Shown one piece after another: positions 53,362-61,467 of a DNA stretch of 64,000 nt (the first letter of the stretch is position 1; each line of letters opens with the position of its first letter). The stretch spans positions 248,001 to 312,000 of the forward strand of contig CAVSQX010000002.1 in the NCBI GenBank assembly GCA_963730225.1. The letters are read 5' to 3'. Under the pieces are notes generated by a model. The model was not told the DNA's origin. It made no database searches and saw nothing but the letters and a program-made list of their open reading frames with translations. The translations under genes were made by a program, and so were the position numbers. The DNA comes from CAVSQX01 sp963730225 (GTDB lineage: Bacteria; Planctomycetota; Phycisphaerae; Tepidisphaerales; Tepidisphaeraceae).

Positions 53362-55176
53362 ATGGCTAAAAGCCTGCGTCTGGCGGGGGTTGCAGTCGGA
53401 CTCTGTTTTCCGGCGGTGATCACATTGCTCGGTTGCCTGGTCGGCTGCGTCGAGGAGCCCGCGCCGTTTGATCCGCGCGTTTTTCAGCAATGGGAGCGGG
53501 CGCAGGACACTCAGGTTAAATCTCAACCGATGTATCCGCTTCCGACGACGCAGGAATCTCGCTTCGTTCCGGGGGAATCCGAAGTTCGGCCCGTGCCGCT
53601 GGAAGATCGCTCCAACGTGCCCGAAGGCCCGCCGTTGAAGATGTCGCTCCAGGAGGCGATCCATCGCGCGGTCGTGGACAGCCTGGACATCCGCGTGGCC
53701 AGCTACGACACCGCCGTGGACCAGACCCGCGTCATGGAAGCTCAGGGGCATTTCGATCCGACCGTCTTTGCCGGGTATCAGTTCGAGCGCGTGGACAAGC
53801 TCACCGGCATCACCGACGCGACCGTTCCGATTCCAGGGACCGATCCCAGCAAAGCCACCGCCGCCGACTTCACCAGCGAAGTGGTCGATTTCGACCGGGA
53901 AGCCATCTCCACCGCCCAGTTCGGCATTCGCCAAAACACCGAGAGCGGCGGGCAGATGGAGCTCAAGCAAACCGTAACTAACAATTGGTTCGATCCAGCC
54001 CGTTCGTTCATCAATCCTTATTTCGACAACGAACTGGTGCTGACGATCACCCAGCCGGTGCTGCAAAATTACGGCGTGGACGTGAACCGCGCCCGCATCA
54101 CCATCTCGCAGAACAACCAGCGTGTCAGCCTGCTGGATTTTCGCAAGACGGTGGAAGACACCGTTCTGCAAATCGAAAAGACGTACTGGCAACTGGTGGC
54201 GGCCCAGGAGGACGTCGATACGCTCAAGTGGCTGGTGCAGAAATCGGAGGAAACCACCGACGTTCTTTTCCATCGCCAGCAGACCGACGTGTCGGCCGTG
54301 CAGATTCAGCAATCCAACTCCGCCACCGCCACGCGCCAGGCCGACTTGAAACAGGCCCAGGCCAAGGTGGGCGATCTTTCCGATCAGCTCAAGCAACTCA
54401 TCAGCGATCCGGATTATCCGGTCTCCAGCGCCGCATTGATCGCCCCGACCGATGCCGGCACCGATCTGCCCCTCCACTTTGATTTGGACGAAGCCATCGA
54501 AACGGGCCTGGAAAATCGGCTCGAGCTGGGCCAGCAACAGGTGCGAATTCAATCCTCCGAGGTGGCGTTGAAGGTGGCCAAGAACAATTTGCTGCCGACC
54601 TTGAATCTTCAGGGATCGGTCACGGTCGACGGGCTTTCCGGCAATCTGGGGGACGCCTTCGACATCGAGGGAAATTTCAATCACATCGGTTTCGTGGCGG
54701 GATTTGAATTCGAATTTCCGCTGGGCAACCGTGCGGCCCGCGCCATCTGGCAGCGGGCGATTTTGCAGCGTCAGCAGGCGATCGCCTCCTACAAAGAATT
54801 GACCGACAAAGCCGCCTTGGAGATCAAAACCGCCGCTCGCGCGGTGGATACCAGTTGGGAAGTGTTGCACAAACGTCGCGACGCTCGTTTCGCCGCCACC
54901 AAGCTGGTGGAAGATTTTGAGCGCCAGCAAGCCTCCGGCGATCTGCCCTTTACGCCTGACACCGTCAATCTCCGACTTCAGTATCAGGAGACGCTCGCCG
55001 CCGCCGAGGAAGCCGAGCATCAGGCCATGAGCGATTACAACTTCGCCATCGCCAACCTGGAAAAAAGCAAGGGGACGGTTCTTCGGTACAACAACATTCG
55101 CCTGGAAGAAGCGCGGCTGCCGCAGGGCGGCCAGACCTCGATCAGTCCCTGGCCGGTTGGGCAATCGGGGCCGTGA
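53362..55176 (+). CDS. TolC-like outer-membrane efflux lipoprotein
   Basis: 604 residues from the ATG at 53362; signal peptide with lipobox LVGC (Cys29). Two OEP-type repeats of long helices are visible: MSLQEAIHRAVVDSLDIRVA onward and DLDEAIETGLENRLELGQQQ onward, with VEDTVLQIEKTYWQLVAAQE and TDKAALEIKTAARAVDTSWE as coiled parts. It should form the outer-membrane duct of a tripartite export system; no RND or ABC partners are adjacent. Length is above the roughly 450-500 of TolC, mainly from extra N-terminal and loop sequence. Confidence 0.88.
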   Translation: MAKSLRLAGVAVGLCFPAVITLLGCLVGCVEEPAPFDPRVFQQWERAQDTQVKSQPMYPLPTTQESRFVPGESEVRPVPLEDRSNVPEGPPLKMSLQEAIHRAVVDSLDIRVASYDTAVDQTRVMEAQGHFDPTVFAGYQFERVDKLTGITDATVPIPGTDPSKATAADFTSEVVDFDREAISTAQFGIRQNTESGGQMELKQTVTNNWFDPARSFINPYFDNELVLTITQPVLQNYGVDVNRARITISQNNQRVSLLDFRKTVEDTVLQIEKTYWQLVAAQEDVDTLKWLVQKSEETTDVLFHRQQTDVSAVQIQQSNSATATRQADLKQAQAKVGDLSDQLKQLISDPDYPVSSAALIAPTDAGTDLPLHFDLDEAIETGLENRLELGQQQVRIQSSEVALKVAKNNLLPTLNLQGSVTVDGLSGNLGDAFDIEGNFNHIGFVAGFEFEFPLGNRAARAIWQRAILQRQQAIASYKELTDKAALEIKTAARAVDTSWEVLHKRRDARFAATKLVEDFERQQASGDLPFTPDTVNLRLQYQETLAAAEEAEHQAMSDYNFAIANLEKSKGTVLRYNNIRLEEARLPQGGQTSISPWPVGQSGP

Positions 55177-55180
55177 TGTA

Positions 55181-55264
55181 GCCACGAAGGCACCGAGAAC
55201 ACGGAGAGAAATTCAAAAACGTCTCCCAGAGCTTTTCTCCGTGTTCTCCGTGACTCCGTGGTTA
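55181..55264. repeat. CACGGAG word inverted repeat
   Basis: The left arm (55181-55209) reads CCACGAAGG, CACCGAGAACACGGAGA and the right arm (55235-55264) is its near complement TCTCCGTGTTCTCCGTGACT, CCGTGG. It fills the gap between the convergent tolC-like and lgt genes and could serve as a bidirectional terminator. Confidence 0.75.
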
Positions 55265-56224
55265 TCCCACCGCTGCGATGACAGAAATGTCACGGCGAGG
55301 CGCAAACGCAAACCACATCCCCACCCCGATCGCAAACAGCGCCAACCCCAGCACCATGCTCAGGCTCATCGGTCCCAGCACCGGCGGTTCGACCCGCAGC
55401 ATCTCGAGTAAAAATCGCGTCGGCCCCTCGAGCATCAACATCATCGCAAACACGCGACCGGGCGAATGCGGCATCGTGAAATAGCAGAGCAAAATGGCCA
55501 TGATCAGCAGCGACGTGGTCGTGCTGTACAACTGCGCCGGATGCACTGGATTGGATTTTTCCGTTGCCGCGATCGCCGCCAGCGCCGGGTTCCTCGCCAC
55601 ATCCACCGCCGGCAGAGGAGCCAATCCATCGGGCGTCGCCATCAGAAGCTGCGGCGGAACGCGATGATTCAGAAACTCCCCGTTGGTTCCGTAGAATTGA
55701 TCCAGATACGCGTTGCTCCCGTATGGAAACTGCACGGCCCAGGGCAAATTGCAGCCGGCGCCGTAGCAGCAGCCGTTAAGAAAACATCCGATCCGTCCGA
55801 TCGCCAATCCCAGCACGAGGCACGGTGCGGCGATATCCATCGCCACTCGGCCGGGGATTTTTTTATAAACCACGTACGCCAGCGACACCGGAAACGCCAG
55901 GATCAATCCGCCGTAATACGTCAATCCACCGCTGCGGATGTTGATCATCTCGAAAAGATTCTGCCAGATGGTGCGATCCGCCCGGGTGTATTGCGAAAGG
56001 TTCTCCAGCACATGCGACATCCGCGAACCGATCACGCCAACCACCAGCGCGATCAGCGTGGTATTGACGAAAATCTCCGGATCGTATCCCAGCCGCCGCG
56101 TCAGCTTGGACGCCAGCCATTGCGTGGCCAGAAACGCGCAGACCATCATCAGCCCGTAGGAATAAATCGGGGCGTTCAGGCCGGGAATGTAGAAAAGAAT
56201 CGGATGCAAAATCGCTCCATTCAA
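55262..56224 (-). CDS. lgt: Prolipoprotein diacylglyceryl transferase
   Basis: 320 residues from a TTG that overlaps the panC stop; no ATG is in frame there. Lgt hallmarks: HPILFYIPG and PIYSYGLMMV at the start, GGLTYYGGLI, the signature-like GLAIGRIGCFLNGCCYGAGC (conserved Arg and Asn present) and HPAQLYS, with about seven helices. An insertion near residues 190-240 (QFYGTNGEFLNHRVPPQLL) enlarges the periplasmic head. It lipidates lipobox cysteines, as on the TolC-like protein and the 59352 lipoprotein. Confidence 0.88.
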   Translation of the reverse strand: MNGAILHPILFYIPGLNAPIYSYGLMMVCAFLATQWLASKLTRRLGYDPEIFVNTTLIALVVGVIGSRMSHVLENLSQYTRADRTIWQNLFEMINIRSGGLTYYGGLILAFPVSLAYVVYKKIPGRVAMDIAAPCLVLGLAIGRIGCFLNGCCYGAGCNLPWAVQFPYGSNAYLDQFYGTNGEFLNHRVPPQLLMATPDGLAPLPAVDVARNPALAAIAATEKSNPVHPAQLYSTTTSLLIMAILLCYFTMPHSPGRVFAMMLMLEGPTRFLLEMLRVEPPVLGPMSLSMVLGLALFAIGVGMWFAFAPRRDISVIAAVG

Positions 56225-57057
56225 CCGGGTTCGACGACGACGTTGTCGATCAACCGCGTCGCCCCAACCCGCGCCGCGATGGCCAACACGGTTGGGCCTT
56301 CGATGGATTCTACGCTTTTCAACGTCACCGGGTCGACTGCCGCCACATAATCGATCGATAAATGCTGTGCCAGCAACTGGTGTTGAATCATGGTGATCAG
56401 TCTGCTGGCTTGTCTCACCCCGCTTTTCGCTGATTCCGCCGCCGCCGCCAGCGATTTGCCGATCGCCAGACCGCGCTGCCGTTCGCCCGGCGAGAGATAC
56501 TGATTCCTGCTGCTCATGGCCAACCCGTCCGGATCGCGGACCGTCGGACATCCGACAATCTCGATCGGCCAATTCAGGCTCTCCACCATGGCGCCCAGCA
56601 CGCGCAGTTGCTGAAAGTCTTTCTGCCCGAACAGGGCGACATTCGGCTCGATGATGTTGAACAGCTTCGCCACCACCTGGCACACGCCGCGAAAATGCCC
56701 GGGACGATGTTTCCCCTCCAGCACGCCCGTGAGTTGCGGCAGATCGATCACCATCTCCGCCGAGCCCGGCGGATACATCTGGGCCTCCGACGGATTAAAC
56801 ACCACCTCCACGCCGGCCTTCTCGCATTTTTCCAGATCGCTTTCGATGGGCCGCGGATATTTGGTGAAATCCTCGCGCGGGCCAAACTGAGTCGGATTCA
56901 CGAAAATCGAAACGGCGACGCACGGCGCTTTTCTCCGAGCCGCCGCGACTAAAGACAGATGTCCATCGTGCAGCGCCCCCATCGTCGGAGCCAGCGCCAA
57001 CACGCCCAGATTCGGCCGTGCTTCCCGCATCTGGGCGATCGTGTGCAGAACCTTCAT
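56221..57057 (-). CDS. panC: Pantothenate synthetase
   Basis: 278 residues. It has LAPTMGALHDGHLSLVAAAR with the HIGH-like motif, SIFVNPTQFGPREDFTKYPR, GHFRGVCQVVAKLFNIIEPN, FGQKDFQQLRVL and SSRNQYLSPGER. It condenses pantoate and beta-alanine. The start overlaps amt by four bases and the stop overlaps lgt. Confidence 0.94.
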   Translation of the reverse strand: MKVLHTIAQMREARPNLGVLALAPTMGALHDGHLSLVAAARRKAPCVAVSIFVNPTQFGPREDFTKYPRPIESDLEKCEKAGVEVVFNPSEAQMYPPGSAEMVIDLPQLTGVLEGKHRPGHFRGVCQVVAKLFNIIEPNVALFGQKDFQQLRVLGAMVESLNWPIEIVGCPTVRDPDGLAMSSRNQYLSPGERQRGLAIGKSLAAAAESAKSGVRQASRLITMIQHQLLAQHLSIDYVAAVDPVTLKSVESIEGPTVLAIAARVGATRLIDNVVVEPG

Positions 57058-58265
57058 GCTTCGCGCAGGTGATAACTCTTGATCGTCGTCTGCTGGAAAT
57101 CCGGATAGGCGTTGATGTCATGCTCGCCCAGATCCAGACCGTCGAATTCATCCGCATCGGTCGCCCGCAGCGGGCCTAAAACCCTCAGCAGGCCGATCAC
57201 CACACCGCTGGTCAGCCCGCACAAAACAATCGTCGCTCCGATTCCCATCCCCGCGACGCCCAGCAGTTTGAAGCGTTGCCCCCAGGTTCCCGCGGAAAGC
57301 AGTGCCGCGGCCACGGTTCCCCAGATTCCGCCCGCGCCGTGAATCCCCACGACTCCCAGCGGATCATCCAGCCGACCCAGCATGTCGATCTCCAGCGTCA
57401 CCAGCGGCACCACGATCCCCGCCACCGCGCCGATGGCGACCGCCCCGACATTTCCGACGGTTCCCGCGCCGGCGCTGATCGCCACCATCGCTCCGAGCAA
57501 TCCCGTGTAGGTGTAAAACATGTCGGGCTTGCCGTAGCGAAACTGCCCGTACATCATTCCCGCCGCCGCGCCGGCGGCCGCGGCCAGAATCAGATTCATC
57601 GCCGCCGTCGCCAGCGCCGCCTCGTGGACCGAATCGTGCAGCACCGTGCAACCGAACAGGTACGGAAACCATCCGGCCAACAGCAGCAGCACGCCGACGC
57701 TCGACAGCGGCAGCGCGTGGCCGGGAATCGAATTCGACGAGCCGTCCCGGTTGTATTTCCCCATTCGCGGTCCCACCATCGCCGCGGCCACCGCCGCGCA
57801 CACGGCCGCCGACAGATGAATCACCGTCGCTCCACCGACATCGATGAATCCCGCGTCGTGCAACCATCCCGCCCAGGCCCAATGTCCCACCACCGGAATC
57901 AGCACGCCCGCCAGCACCGCCGAGAGGCCCACGCCGACATAAAATCGGGCTCGCTCCGCCAACGCCCCTGTGACGACCGCACCGCCGATCAGCACGATCG
58001 TCAAATAGAAGAATTCCCGTTCGGCGGTCGCGGCGTTTTGCTGAAAAAGCAGATGACCGTCCACAGAAAAATATCCGTTCCCTTCGCCCAGTAGAATCGC
58101 CGCTCCGATGGCCCAGAAAATCAGCGCCGAGATCGCCGTGTCGGCCGTGATTCGCAGCACCGCCCCCGCGCCGTTCTTGGCCCGAAGCGATCCGCAGGCG
58201 AGCAGACCAAATCCCGCCGGCAGCAGCAGCGCCCCGGCTCCGAAAATCACCAGCCAAATCCCCAT
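57054..58265 (-). CDS. amt: Ammonium transporter (Amt)
   Basis: 403 residues, about eleven helices. It has GHWAWAGWLHDAGFIDVGGA then TVIHLSAA, with the conserved Asp and first pore His; SSNSIPGHALPLSSVGVLLL; and PLGVVGIHGAGGIWGT with the second pore His. The cytoplasmic tail is LGEHDINAYPDF. No glnK/glnB regulator is adjacent, unlike the usual pair. Confidence 0.92.
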   Translation of the reverse strand: MGIWLVIFGAGALLLPAGFGLLACGSLRAKNGAGAVLRITADTAISALIFWAIGAAILLGEGNGYFSVDGHLLFQQNAATAEREFFYLTIVLIGGAVVTGALAERARFYVGVGLSAVLAGVLIPVVGHWAWAGWLHDAGFIDVGGATVIHLSAAVCAAVAAAMVGPRMGKYNRDGSSNSIPGHALPLSSVGVLLLLAGWFPYLFGCTVLHDSVHEAALATAAMNLILAAAAGAAAGMMYGQFRYGKPDMFYTYTGLLGAMVAISAGAGTVGNVGAVAIGAVAGIVVPLVTLEIDMLGRLDDPLGVVGIHGAGGIWGTVAAALLSAGTWGQRFKLLGVAGMGIGATIVLCGLTSGVVIGLLRVLGPLRATDADEFDGLDLGEHDINAYPDFQQTTIKSYHLREA

Positions 58266-58313
58266 CCCGCGATTTGTACCAGAGCCGGCCCCAAGACGGT
58301 AGGATCGGGAAAA

Positions 58314-58476
58314 CTCGAAGTACGAAATTCGAAATTCGAATCAATGACGAATACCCGATGCTCCAATCACCAAACGCTCACTTTGCGGCGCCCGGCGTTG
58401 GTAACAATCGCTCCACCTGATTTGGACATTCGTGCTTCGAATTTGATTCGAATTTCGAATTTCGTACTTCGAATTT
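58314..58476. repeat. 160-bp inverted repeat built from ACGAAATTCGAA words
   Basis: Left arm (58314-58352) and right arm (58429-58476) are inverse copies over about 30 perfect bases; both iterate CGAAATT and TTCGAA. The right arm carries an extra TTCGAATTTGA insert. The 76-base interior reads CCGATGCTCCAATCACCAAA onward with no coding sign. The element lies between amt and the DUF3891 gene, which face away from each other, so it is not simply a terminator. Confidence 0.85.
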
Positions 58477-58492
58477 ATGGCCAGGCCATCCA

Positions 58493-59287
58493 ATGATCCG
58501 TCGCCAAGCCGGCACAGAATGCTTCCTCATTACCCAGCAGGACCACGCCCAAATCTCTTCTCAACTCGCCGCTCATCTGGGCAACGCTCAATTCTCTTGC
58601 CCGGACCCCCGCCAATCGGTCGTGCTGGCGGCCGCGCTGCACGATGCGGGCTGGCCGCTTCACGATGACGAGCCCACGCTTGATTCCGAAGGTCTGCCGC
58701 TGGACGTCTTCCAAACGCCTCGCTCGATCGGCCTCAAACTTTGGACCGCCTCCGCCGATCGTGCCGCCGCCTGCGCTGATCCTTACGCCGGGCTGCTCGT
58801 GAGCCTGCATTCGATGCACCTGGCCTACCTCGGCCCCGCTCCAGCGGATCGTCAGCAGCAATTCCAACTCAACAAATTCCATCATCGGGAAGTGGAACGA
58901 CAGGAACATCTGCGCGTTCGTCTGGGTCTGGCCACCGATACGCCGCTGACCCTTGGCTTGGCCCAGCCGAATATTTCAGCGGCCGAAGACCAGTTGCGAT
59001 TCAATTTCCAGGAGCTTGAGCTGGTCGATCTGTTGAGCCTTTGGCTCTGCTGCCGTCCCGCTCCCGCCACGGCCGCCGCGGAGCTGGGCGCCAGGCGTGT
59101 TAAAATCTGCGCGGATTCGGATGCAGCCGTCCGTGTCGCCCCCTGGCCGTTCGATGCCCAGCGCATCGCCGTGCAAATCCCCTTCCGACGGCTGCCGCTG
59201 CGCCGATTTACCGATGAAGCCGAATTTCGGCGGCTCTTCCACGCCGCGCCGCTGGAGATTCTGCAATCAGCCGTCGCGCAAACCTGA
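58493..59287 (+). CDS. DUF3891 family protein
   Basis: 264 residues. Conserved pieces: FLITQQDHAQISSQLAAHLG near the N-terminus, ALHDAGWPLHDDEP, SLHSMHLAYLG and LDLLSLWLC-like VDLLSLWLCCRP. The H-HD pattern suggests a metal-dependent phosphohydrolase-like fold, but no activity is known. Confidence 0.85.
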   Translation: MIRRQAGTECFLITQQDHAQISSQLAAHLGNAQFSCPDPRQSVVLAAALHDAGWPLHDDEPTLDSEGLPLDVFQTPRSIGLKLWTASADRAAACADPYAGLLVSLHSMHLAYLGPAPADRQQQFQLNKFHHREVERQEHLRVRLGLATDTPLTLGLAQPNISAAEDQLRFNFQELELVDLLSLWLCCRPAPATAAAELGARRVKICADSDAAVRVAPWPFDAQRIAVQIPFRRLPLRRFTDEAEFRRLFHAAPLEILQSAVAQT

Positions 59288-59351
59288 CCCATCTGTTGCC
59301 AATTGGGCCAAAGGGTTTAATCGAGCCGAGCCGATGGTAACATTTACCGAT

Positions 59352-59858
59352 ATGCCAAGTCGTGTTTTCATTTTCGCCGCGTTGCTGCTGGGGACCGTTG
59401 GATGCATGAGCGAAAAACGCACGTATCAGGTTTCCGTGCAGAATCAGCTCAGCGTGCCGATTACCGTTTGGCTCGTGAAGGAAAACGGGCCGGCCGAATC
59501 GAAGTGGCTTTCGCCGGAGGATATCGGGATGGCCAACCCGATCAGCGACGAGAATCTTCCGGACATCGTCGTTCCTCCCGGCAAAACCGCCACCCGCCCG
59601 CCGCTGGAAGGCAAGTTCGACAAAGATCGTGGACGAGCGTATCTCCGCGTCTACCAGGGCACGCCGTCGCTAACCGAAATGCTCGCCTCCGACAAAGGCG
59701 AAATGAATCGACTCGATCTGCTTCTAGACCCCGGCGTTCGCAACGATTTCGTTGTCGACGATCACGCCGGCTATCTCAGCGCCACGAAAATCCCCGCCAC
59801 CGAGCCATCCTCCGGCTCGACGGATTCCAGCTCGATGCAATTACATCAATTGCCCTGA
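59352..59858 (+). CDS. Small lipoprotein of unknown function
   Basis: 168 residues with signal peptide and lipobox GTVGC (Cys about 18). The mature part has VSVQNQLSVPITVWLVKENG and ends in a Ser/Thr-rich tail. A TAACAT hexamer eight bases before the ATG may be a -10 box. Family not recognised. Confidence 0.7.
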   Translation: MPSRVFIFAALLLGTVGCMSEKRTYQVSVQNQLSVPITVWLVKENGPAESKWLSPEDIGMANPISDENLPDIVVPPGKTATRPPLEGKFDKDRGRAYLRVYQGTPSLTEMLASDKGEMNRLDLLLDPGVRNDFVVDDHAGYLSATKIPATEPSSGSTDSSSMQLHQLP

Positions 59859-59881
59859 CCACTCAGCGGCGGAGCGTTCCG

Positions 59882-60388
59882 ATGTCGTATTCCCAGCACA
59901 CGTCGGCCGCCGCCCAGTTGATCGCCCGCTGTGCCCTCGTGACGCTCAGCGACACGCGCACCGTCGAAACCGACTCCAGCGGAAAAATCATCCGCGACCT
60001 TTTGATCTCCGCCCAACACAGCGTCGTCGAGTACCAGATCATCAAGGACGAACCGGCCGTTTTCGAGCCGATGCTGAATCAATTCCTCTCCCGGCCCGAC
60101 ATCGACGCCATTCTCACCAACGGCGGCACCGGCGTTTCGCCGCGCAATCAAACCATCCCCGTCATTGAAAAAATCATCGACACGCCGCTCGACGGCTTCG
60201 GTGAATTATTCCGCATGTTGAGCTACCAGCAGATCGCCAGCGGCGCCATGCTCAGCCGTGCCGTCGCCGGAATTTCCCGCGGCAAGCTCATCTTCGCCAT
60301 GCCCGGCTCAACCAAAGCCGTTGAGCTTGCCATGACGAAATTGATCCTTCCGGAAATTAAGCATCTTCTTCACGAGCTTCGCAAGTAG
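59882..60388 (+). CDS. moaB: Molybdenum cofactor biosynthesis protein MoaB/MogA-like
   Basis: 168 residues of the MoCF fold: CALVTLSDTRTVETDSSGKI, ILTNGGTGVSPRNQTIPVIE, GFGELFRMLSYQQIASGAML then SRAVAGISRGKLIFAMPGS. It binds or adenylates molybdopterin. Starts 23 bases after the lipoprotein stop. Confidence 0.92.
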   Translation: MSYSQHTSAAAQLIARCALVTLSDTRTVETDSSGKIIRDLLISAQHSVVEYQIIKDEPAVFEPMLNQFLSRPDIDAILTNGGTGVSPRNQTIPVIEKIIDTPLDGFGELFRMLSYQQIASGAMLSRAVAGISRGKLIFAMPGSTKAVELAMTKLILPEIKHLLHELRK

Positions 60389-60445
60389 GCTCGGTCCATT
60401 TCATGCGCTCCCCTGGCGGCTTGAGGCGGCTAAATTGCGCCTTGC

Positions 60446-61372
60446 ATGAATCCCGCCAAACAGCTTGGGCTGATGGTGTCGATGGTCTGCCTGCTTCCGC
60501 ATCGATCGGTCGCGGATTCCACGACCCAGCCCACCGAGCTTCCGAATTTCGTCGGCTCCGTCGATCCCTACGGAAGCTACGCCTTCCGCACCGGCCTCAG
60601 CGGCACCGACGCCCGCCTGGCCGTCGTCCGTGCCGGCTTCACCGACGAATTCCGCCTGCCCACTTCCGACTCTTTCGCAATCGATCTCCAGACACTGGCC
60701 GAATACTCCTCATACCAATTCGACCAAGCTACCGCTTTCCTCGGCACCGCCAACCGCACACTCGATCTGGCCACCTACCAAATCACTCCCGGGATCGAAT
60801 TTACTCCCGTCAAATTCTGGACGTACTATCTCGGCCCGTTCGTCCAGGCCGCCGGCCCGACGGGAGACTCCATCGACCGTTCGCTCACCTGGGGCGGATA
60901 CACCGGCCTGGGGCACGTCTTCTCCAGCCGCTTTGATATCACCATCTTCTGCATCGGCGAAACTGAGCTCGAACACGCCCAGCTCGTTTATCCGATGGTC
61001 AACCTAAACTGGATGCTGACCGACGCGCTGAAGCTCACCACCCGCACCACCGATTTCGGCGGCGAATTCCGCCTCACCCAAACCTTCTGCCAACACTACT
61101 CCGCGGCGTTGCAAGCCGACTACCAGGCCCGCAATTTCCGCCTCGGCGATGCTCCCGACCTCCCAACATCCCGCGGCCTTCTTCACGACAGCCGCGGCAT
61201 CGTCGGCCTCACGCTCGCCTGGAATCCCAATCTTCTTTTCCAGGCCAGCGCCACCGCCGGTTACGTCGTCTACGGCAAAATTCGCTTCGACGATTCCGCC
61301 GGCGACGAAATCATCTCCAAGCGCGTCGATCCCGCCCCGGTGATTTCCTTCCAGATGTCGCTGCGCTTCTGA
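60446..61372 (+). CDS. Probable outer-membrane beta-barrel protein
   Basis: 308 residues with a signal peptide (about 1-23, ending SVADS), then alternating amphipathic strands (FRTGLSGTDARLAVVRAGFT, SFAIDLQTLAEYSSYQ, VFSSRFDITIFCIG) and a C-terminal FQMSLRF ending in Phe, the mark of barrel insertion. Function unknown. Confidence 0.7.
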   Translation: MNPAKQLGLMVSMVCLLPHRSVADSTTQPTELPNFVGSVDPYGSYAFRTGLSGTDARLAVVRAGFTDEFRLPTSDSFAIDLQTLAEYSSYQFDQATAFLGTANRTLDLATYQITPGIEFTPVKFWTYYLGPFVQAAGPTGDSIDRSLTWGGYTGLGHVFSSRFDITIFCIGETELEHAQLVYPMVNLNWMLTDALKLTTRTTDFGGEFRLTQTFCQHYSAALQADYQARNFRLGDAPDLPTSRGLLHDSRGIVGLTLAWNPNLLFQASATAGYVVYGKIRFDDSAGDEIISKRVDPAPVISFQMSLRF

Positions 61373-61467
61373 CGGCTGCTCTGCCCAATCCCACGGTTCG
61401 TATGGCGCGCAACCCCGTCTTGGCATTGGGCCGTGCTCTGGATATGGTTTCATCAACAACCGCCATG

